From the NCBI GenBank assembly GCA_020466095.1, contig CM035806.1:37106559-37170558 (forward strand): a stretch of 64,000 bases of DNA. Direction: 5' to 3'. The position numbers and the translations under genes were made by a program. The stretch comes from Chlorops oryzae. Lineage: Eukaryota; Arthropoda; Insecta; Diptera; Chloropidae. Of this stretch, positions 57,715 through 64,000 are shown piece by piece (positions within the stretch are counted from its first letter, which is position 1; every line of letters starts with the position of its first letter). A model generated the notes under the pieces. That model had not been told where the DNA came from. It worked only from the letters and a program-made list of their open reading frames with translations, and ran no database searches.

Positions 57715-58090
57715 TTGGTTCTCTTGAATTCCCTCTCTCTCTCACTCTCGCTCTCCGACTTGCACTCTTTCCCACTCTCAGTTCCGGTGCCTCTCTCCAG
57801 CGCACTTTAAAACGTTTTTTCGCTTTAACAGCTCAAAACGCATCAGTTTACATTCTTGCTTCTTGCTTTATACTCTTCGCTGCTTCGTTCTTTAAACTAA
57901 TTGATCCCCCCGCAAAACACAAAACACAAATCAAAAACAAAAACAAAAATAAAATTCTGGAAACAAACAACAAAAAAGCAACAATTACGAGACTAATTTC
58001 TTGTGAAATTTCGGCGGAAAATATAAAAAGCGAAATTATCGAGCACAGAAGTTTCGGTTCGGTTCGGTTTTGTTTCATTTTTTGTTACTT
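57715..58090 (+). promoter_or_regulatory. Candidate RNA polymerase II promoter and 5' leader
   Basis: A CT-rich tract with CTCTCTCT and CTCTCGCTCTC (GAGA-factor type) lies at 57738-57780. TTTAAAA at about 57806-57812 precedes an Inr-like TCAGTT at 57844-57849. Further on, TATAAAAAG at 58022 precedes AGAAGTTTCGG. Between them CAAAAACAAAAACAAAAATAAA-like sequence has the look of a fly 5' untranslated leader. No reading frame or reliable splice donor follows closely, so this is a weak call. Confidence 0.25.
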
Positions 58091-58770
58091 TCGTTTTAAA
58101 TGCAATGCCAAAAACAATCAACGTCACACGAAAGACTGTGTTAAGTGAAAGCTTTGATTTCCTGCCACCTGCCACTGGTATATCCTGCAGCTGATTGCGC
58201 TCTTAAGTTTGTGCTCGCATTTGTTGTTGCTTGAACCGACGAAGGTCCTTGAGCGAAGTGTTCTTGTGGTTTCCGTTCTTCTCCTTAATTGTCGACTACT
58301 ATAGTTTCGAGAATTGGAATGTTTTAGCTGAATTTTCCACCTTTTGTACTTTCCGTTCTAACATACAAAAAAATTCGAGTATCAGAAGCTTACGTTCAGT
58401 GAAAGCTTATTCCAACGGCTTCTTAACTGAAATGCAGCTGATGTGCTGTTTAAATTTAGCTTTTGTCTTTAAATTTACATCGTCGTCATCTTTCTGTGAT
58501 CACATTTCCGCAATGCAATACGTAATTGTTATACTAGCTGTTATTATGCGTAGAATTTTGTAGTATTTCATAGTTTTGAGTATCGCTAATTAGTTATTTC
58601 AGAGCATTGACGATGAATCATGCTTTTTTAAGCTTTTTGAATTTAGAAACTCAATTACGTAGCATTCTTAATCTTGAATTTCGTATTGTCAATGCTTTAC
58701 GAATGTGATGCTTTGTAATTTAATGAAATGTATTTATACGTTGTAACATTATATTATTAGACATACATAT
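58091..58770. other. Non-coding stretch, no gene seen
   Basis: The 110-codon frame at 58231-58563 has no recognisable motif. It could be part of a transcribed leader if the promoter upstream is real. Confidence 0.4.
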
Positions 58771-58891
58771 CAGGCATGCTCCAGAAATCGAATCCGACAA
58801 AAAAAAAATTCATAATCAAAGTGATTTCAATAGAAATTTGAGCTATTTCGAATTTTTTTTTTATTCGGATTCGATTTCTTGAGCATGCCTG
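58771..58891. mobile_element. 121-bp palindromic MITE, CAGGCATGCTC ends
   Basis: The ends CAGGCATGCTCCAGAAATCG and, inverted, CAGGCATGCTCAAGAAATCG continue to AATCCGA, about 27 bp with one mismatch. An A tract and a matching T tract extend the hairpin. CAGG ends resemble hAT, but the flanks (ATACATAT and TTTATTAA) do not give an 8-bp duplication. Confidence 0.75.
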
Positions 58892-59495
58892 TTTATTAAA
58901 GTTTTAATGCGATTTTCGAATGTACATTAATGTAGTAGACTTTAAGGCTTTGTAATAGAAAATAAATCTATTAAAAAAATTAAATTAAAAAACTTTGCAT
59001 CTTTTCAGAACTCCAAAGTAAATCATTCCGTCTCAGAAGAATACAGAGCAATACTCTTTTAATGGACAGAATTTTGGAATTGATCATTTAAGGACTTGAT
59101 TTACGAATTTTTAAAATATAACTACGAAAATAGAATTAACAAATCCCCTTAAAACGGTAAGTAAGATATATTTAATTTTATTTTACTTTGAAATTTTTAC
59201 ATTTTATAAAAGAAAATTTTCATCAGAAAATGCTCGAGATCCTTAAGAACACTGTTACATGTAAGGATCAGAAATTGGATGACATTTTGTTTTGCGCGAA
59301 TTAAATTGAATACCAAGGCTTTCCCCATATACAATAGACTTCTGGAAAGGCTAATCAACTAGCCCCGAAGGTCGTTAACTTTTCATAAGAATTATCAAAA
59401 TGTTCCAATTATAATAAATGGCAGGATATCAAGGATTTATTTTCTAAGCTATAGCCGCTTTTTGAAGCTTTTGAAGCTATGTTTTTAAACATATA
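58892..59495. other. Non-coding stretch, no gene seen
   Basis: AT-rich. AACGGTAAGTAAG at about 59154 fits a splice donor consensus, but no exon is supported beside it. Confidence 0.45.
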
Positions 59496-60658
59496 CACTG
59501 AAAAATATGACCATATAAAATAAAATCGATCCCCTTAGTGAGCGATTTTATAGAGAAATCTGCTTAAACTATATGAACGATGTGCTTTTTCCATAGAGAA
59601 AACTCTTTGAATGCATAGAGAAAATCTTATTGAAACATTTTAATAGATATCCTCATATATTTCATGTGAATATCTTTTTCTTTTTGTTGAAGAATATGGA
59701 AAACTGCTTGATATAGTCAAATAATAACGTGACCATATCAATCAAACTATGTGACATTCTTATAAAAATGACGTTTTGATAAGATATCCTTATTGGAAGA
59801 AAATCGATTTAAGAAGAAGCCTTTTTAATATTAAAAGCAAGACTTATTGATTAAAAAAATTATATGAATTCCGTATTCATTCCATAGTTTAAAAAGACAA
59901 ACCAGTTTTTTTTTTTGCACTTACATTGATATAATCAATCTAGCAAGCTCCAAATCATATCTCGCGATGGCGTAGTTGAAGTGAGCTATATTTTTTAATC
60001 TGGAAGGTCCGAGTTCGAACCCTGCCGCAGGCCAAAGAATTTGTGGAAATATGGAGAACAACGACACAGGCAAGTAAATTTCAAGGGAAAAATACGGGGA
60101 GCAGAAAGTAAGTTGCCAACCAATAAATTAATAAGTTGCGTTCAATAGCGCCTTCCAAAACGTCACGCAACAAGCTCTTTCAAAAGATTCTTATCGAATC
60201 TTTTTTAAAATTTTTTAATTATAAAAAGTTTGGTAAAATCTTTTATTTCTTAGTTTTTTGAATAATGCAATTGTTAAATAATCTACTTTTAAAAAGAAAA
60301 AAAAAAAAAAAAAACGACGCTCGCTGGAGCAAGGATCGAACCCGTCGACCTGGTTTTTTACAAGAATTCATATCAAAATTAAGAATTTATCTTCTTAGCT
60401 TTTTGTTCAATTTTTCGTTAAAATAAACGATAAGTTTTTCTCTAGGGTTTCAATAAGACAATTTTCTCGGATAAAAACCAAAGAGAAATCTTATTGTTTT
60501 TCTTCCATTTTATGTGGTATCGTTTTCTGTTTATAGCAAAAATGAGAAACTTATTTGGTCAGTCTTCCATTCGGACATTGGTTGCTGAACACAGATACAT
60601 TCATATAAAATCGCTCAATAAGGGGATCTTATCGATTTTTATTTTTTATTTTTCTGTG
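59496..60658. mobile_element. 1.16-kb inverted-repeat element with tRNA-like sequence in both arms
   Basis: The ends CACTGAAAAAT and, inverted, CACAGAAAAAT are followed by matching blocks AAATCGAT, GATCCCCTTA and TGAGCGATTTTATA, and further in by GTCTTATTGAAAC-like and TATGAATTC...AAACCAG segments. Near the middle each arm holds a tRNA-like piece. On the plus strand TGGCGTAGTTG (59968-59978) fits an A box and GAGTTCGAACC (60011-60021) a B box. On the minus strand GGGTTCGATCC (about 60330-60340) fits a B box. No 3- or 8-bp target duplication is visible. The family is not recognised; CACTG ends hint at the CACTA group. Confidence 0.65.
59961..60038 (+). other. Degenerate tRNA-like segment with A and B boxes
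   Basis: A-box-like and B-box-like words are about 32 bp apart, a tRNA-like spacing. The T stem pairs poorly, the acceptor stem is not formed and no anticodon arm is clear, so this is a tRNA-derived relic or SINE-type head rather than a tRNA gene. Confidence 0.5.
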
Positions 60659-60685
60659 TGTATGGAAATTGGCCTTAGATATTAG

Positions 60686-60805
60686 CCCTGAGGCAGGCCT
60701 GAGCACTCGCGTATGAAGTATGGTATGAATTTCCACGGACATACCTCATATGCGGTTTCTCAGACCATAATTCATAGGTGAGTAGGGTATGTAAGTGCCT
60801 CAGGG
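60686..60805. mobile_element. 120-bp candidate MITE, CCCTGAGGCA ends
   Basis: CCCTGAGGCA at 60686-60695 and its exact inverse at 60796-60805 enclose about 100 bp, starting 27 bp beyond the previous element. Only the 10-bp ends match, and no clear target duplication is seen. Confidence 0.45.
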
Positions 60806-63800
60806 TAAGGTTTCCTGTCTCAAATCTTATTATTATATATTAAATTTGTTTTATAAGCCGTGGTAGATAATGCTTTTAATTATGGTAGGTAAATTGTTTA
60901 GGGAGAATATTCATATTAAAATAAATAACAACGAAAATAATTTATGAATTCAATCCTATTTCAATCCTTAATTGCTGAAAGCAGTCGAAAACTGCAATAG
61001 GCATGACAACTTCACCTCTCTCCGGTATAGCTCAAAGTCATGCCTGAGCTCAAAGCTTTTGAATACAAAAAATGTGGGGATTTTTTACAGTTCCTATCCC
61101 ATATACTGCTTCATTTCCTTCATCCACCTAAAATTCATGCAGGACGAATTCATAAGGTGTGTGGTCTTATTTTGGGTATGACTTCTACAGGCTATACGGC
61201 CGGCTCCGTGGTGTAGAATTGGCTTTCGTTTGGTGTGTATTGAATGTTTATGAAGATCTTGCAAAATCTGAAATTAAAGAAGTTAACTCAAAAAATGGTA
61301 ATTAAAAAAAAAAGAACTTCTTAAGGAGCGAAATTGCGATTAACTTTTCTCAAGTATAAAGGACCGATTTCATCAAGCTAATTAAATGAAACTTAAACGA
61401 AAAGAAGTGCCAAATTTCATATAAAAAAGGAATTTTTAATTTGAGTTTTATTTAAATAGCTTGGTGAAATCGGGCGTAACTTTTCTGAGGCTTAAATTTT
61501 CCGGGAGTTTACTGTGTTTGTTTGTGATACCTAAAAGTGTACAAAAATCCTTTCAATTTTCCTTTTTTATTCGTTCAAGGATTAAGGGTACTCAAGTCCG
61601 GTGGAAGCAGATGCTTTGAAAGTTTTTAATTGAACTTGGAAGGATAAAAAATAAAAAAGAAAGATATTACTTTAAATCATTTTTTTTATTTATACATATT
61701 TTCTTTTTTTTTTCAAAGAAATGTCCTTGAAATTCCGGGACCCTGCATTATAAAAATTTAATATGCTTCGAAATTGATCGAGCACATAAGGAGGTAGTAG
61801 CGAACTCCTTTAACGCTTTCTCCATTTTCAATTTCTTCGCAAGGATAATTATCGTTTTATACGATTATAATCGTGCAGTAGCGTCAAGTGTATGGCATTA
61901 TTTCAGGGCGTCACATTTAATGCTGACTGTTACAGTCGGCGTCTGAGTGAGTAAACCAGCCAGCGAGCTAGCGAGTGAGTGAGTGAGTTTGCTGCTTATA
62001 CCTCACTTTATTGTTTACTTAAGTTTCGAAAAATATTTTCTATTTGCGCTGACACTTATTGTTGTTGGCAGACACATAACGAAGCGAGAAAACGTGCTCA
62101 TACGCCAAATTGACTGATTTCGATATCAAGAAAATAAAAAACAAACTGAGAAATCCAGACTCTTAAGTTAAACCTGACAATACGCTGCGTTGCGCTTTGT
62201 CTACAATTGATTTTGTGTTCGATTGCGTTTTTTCGACTTGTTCTTTGTTTTAATGCTACAGAAAGTCCTAGCGAGCGAAAGTATTTTTTTTTTTTTTTTT
62301 TTTTTTTTGCGGTGGGAGAGGGGGGGTAGAAATATAAAAACAAAAATGGGAAGTCTGAAGAATTGACTTGGCTTTTCGGTCTATTGATTTCATTTGTATG
62401 AGTACCGCATCAAGAAGGAAAATAAATGTACACAGTGACCGCATATAGTACTGCATTAAATTGGCCCACGGGACGTATGAGTGATGCGTAGATGTGGCAT
62501 AACGTATACAGACATGGTCCCTTGGAATTTATTTGTTCGAATCGCTTATTTCTTTCATATTTCATTTCGATTTAATATAATTTGTTTTGCTTGTTTAAAT
62601 TCTTCGTCTTAATGCTTTCGTGTTCAAAGTGAAAACATGAAAGAAGACCAAAAAACAAAAAAAAAAAAAAAGAAAGAAAAGAAATCATCCTCATGCAAAT
62701 TTTATTGATCTTAAAAAACATAAGACGACTAAGGCATTGCGAACTTCAATGAGCTTACTCTAAGTTATTAAACGCTGCGGGTATACAGCCAAAGTAGCTC
62801 ATAAAATGCAGCTGGCACCTTCGTGGCATACCGAAAGCTCATCTTAAGTACTTTCAAAGTCACTGGGCGTATGAGGGAAACAGTTGCGCTGTTAGCTGCT
62901 AAACAATGACCATGACAGCAGCGGCATACTGCTGCTGCTGCTGCTTGTATATAATTAATTGCGTATTAGGCGTTTATGTGATCGGAATTCGAAGAAGAGC
63001 TCAGGCATAAGTTGGCTTGTCGTCAACCATGGGGATTTACATCATCGAAGAGAGAAAGCCCGCGATTAGACGGGGCAACGAAAACTCATTTGAAAAGCAA
63101 AGCAAAAAAAAAAATCTTTTCTCGAAAATACTCGTATCTCTCCAAATTTGACTGCTTACAACAGCACTTTACAATTACCCTTGAGGGCATGATATTTTGT
63201 ATTCAGTGTGTTTGTATATTTATGTGTGTTACTTTGTATCCATGCACAGAGCAGTTAGTGCAGGTATGCTTGTTGCAAGCTTTTTCCGTCTTCCTTATTT
63301 TTTTCTCTTTTTTTTTTTACTTTCAAATCAATTCGAGCATCATTTCGACAATTCGCTCTAAATCTTTTGGGACAATCTCGAATGGAGTCAGCACTGCCTG
63401 CCTCGATGCACGATGCATGCAGGCACACAAACACACACAAACACACACATAGAGTGGCTTAACTTGCCACGTTCACTCAATCATGTTTACGAGATTTCAT
63501 TCGAAAAAGCCTGGCATTGCAATTTGCCAATTTTCGTTAACGGAAATCCTTTACGGCACCTAATTTCGCTGACATCGTACATTTTTCGAGATAAAGCCGT
63601 AATTTGGCTTTTATCTTTCGCTAATGCATTTTATTTATTTGAATTTTTCCTCCGAACTAGAATAAAATTATTTAATGCCAGCACATTAAATGTTGGCCAA
63701 AACCGGCGACACTAAACGTTGGACATTCGACAAAAAAAAAATATTTATATGTATATGTATAAAAAAAAAAATAAATAAAAAATAAATAAATAAATAAAAA

Positions 63801-64000
63801 AATAGGCGGAAAAAGTTTAAATGAAATTTTCGTCTAAAAGTTTTCTCTGACCTTGCCCAGAAACTGTCAACTGGCTGAGTGAGTTGGTGCCTGTTAGATT
63901 TGCTTGGCCACTTAGATTCTGTTCGCGTGTTGTGTTGAGATTTTTTTTCTGCCAATAAAGCGCAACAAATCCACTTAACCAATGCCAAACACTGTGGCGC
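60806..64000. other. Non-coding stretch, no gene seen
   Basis: An inverted repeat lies at 61364-61474 (CCGATTTCATCAAGCTAATT with its near-inverse). GAGTGAGTGAGT lies at about 61970-61990, a T tract at 62285-62308, a (GCT)n run at about 62931-62945, and an AATA-rich tract at 63738-63802. The 146-codon frame at 63012-63452 ends in CA-repeat codons and has no domain. Confidence 0.5.
61364..61474. repeat. Inverted repeat with 33-bp arms
   Basis: Arms 61364-61396 and 61440-61474 share CCGATTTCAYCAAGCTAWTTAAAT and pair around a 43-bp spacer. TAACTTTTCT phrases lie outside each arm in direct orientation. It may be a small MITE core. Confidence 0.6.

Noticed and set aside
59154..59166. Splice donor GGTAAGTAAG
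   Set aside because: The consensus match is good, but the preceding 200 bp is AT-rich with no exon evidence.
60301..60360. Possible minus-strand tRNA gene (B box GGTTCGATCC)
   Set aside because: No A box, acceptor stem or anticodon arm at the right spacing; better explained as part of the inverted-repeat element.
61199..61230. tRNA-like 5' half (GGCTCCGTGGTGTAGAATTGG)
   Set aside because: The A-box-like word is present but no B box or T arm follows.
63012..63452. 146-codon frame
   Set aside because: It ends in CA-repeat codons, with no domain and no supporting start context.

Overview
This window is nuclear DNA from a higher fly, probably a schizophoran dipteran. The evidence is AT-rich non-coding DNA, several copies of INE-1/mini-me-like (DINE/HINE) elements carrying GTCT/GTCC runs, one eukaryotic tRNA gene with internal A and B boxes, and one insect-type non-LTR retrotransposon. 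The genus cannot be fixed from the sequence. I found no convincing host protein-coding gene. Nearly all the open frames are short, low-complexity or chance frames, so the window is either intergenic or the inside of a very large intron.

Layout: 1-1674 is a long array of a 7-bp AT-only repeat that continues beyond the left edge. 2.5-2.9 kb is a degenerate T-rich repeat. From 7.4 to 9.9 kb lie two rolling-circle-type elements of two subfamilies. 11.4-11.7 kb is a minisatellite that has a relative at 53.5-53.9 kb. 13.4-14.0 kb is a foldback element with CACTA-type ends. 18.26-19.52 kb is a TA-targeted element inserted inside a pogo/Tigger-like MITE. The only host gene is a tRNA-Leu(AAG) at 23930-24011 on the minus strand. 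24.2-26.1 kb holds two large inverted-repeat elements and a truncated INE-like copy. 27.5 kb is a small MITE. 28.2-29.5 kb is a HINE-like copy interrupted by a 379-bp TA-targeted MITE. 30.2-31.2 kb is a long foldback. 33.1-35.6 kb is a 5'-truncated non-LTR retrotransposon with an open 739-codon reverse transcriptase frame and a poly(A) tail. 37.97-38.22 kb is an hAT MITE with a perfect 8-bp target duplication. 42.1-42.4 kb is a (GGTC)n block. 45.1-46.2 kb is a divergent pair of HINE-like copies. 46.6-49.4 kb appears to be a three-level nest ending in a piggyBac-like MITE. 52.6-53.4 kb is another HINE-like copy. 57.7-58.2 kb resembles a fly promoter and 5' leader (weak). 59.5-60.7 kb is a 1.16-kb inverted-repeat element with tRNA-like B boxes in both arms.

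The genes do not form a pathway. The window is a record of successive insertions. Several intact target-site duplications and nestings give a relative order of events and define families that appear to be non-autonomous. Family names above superfamily level are inference, because no database search could be run.
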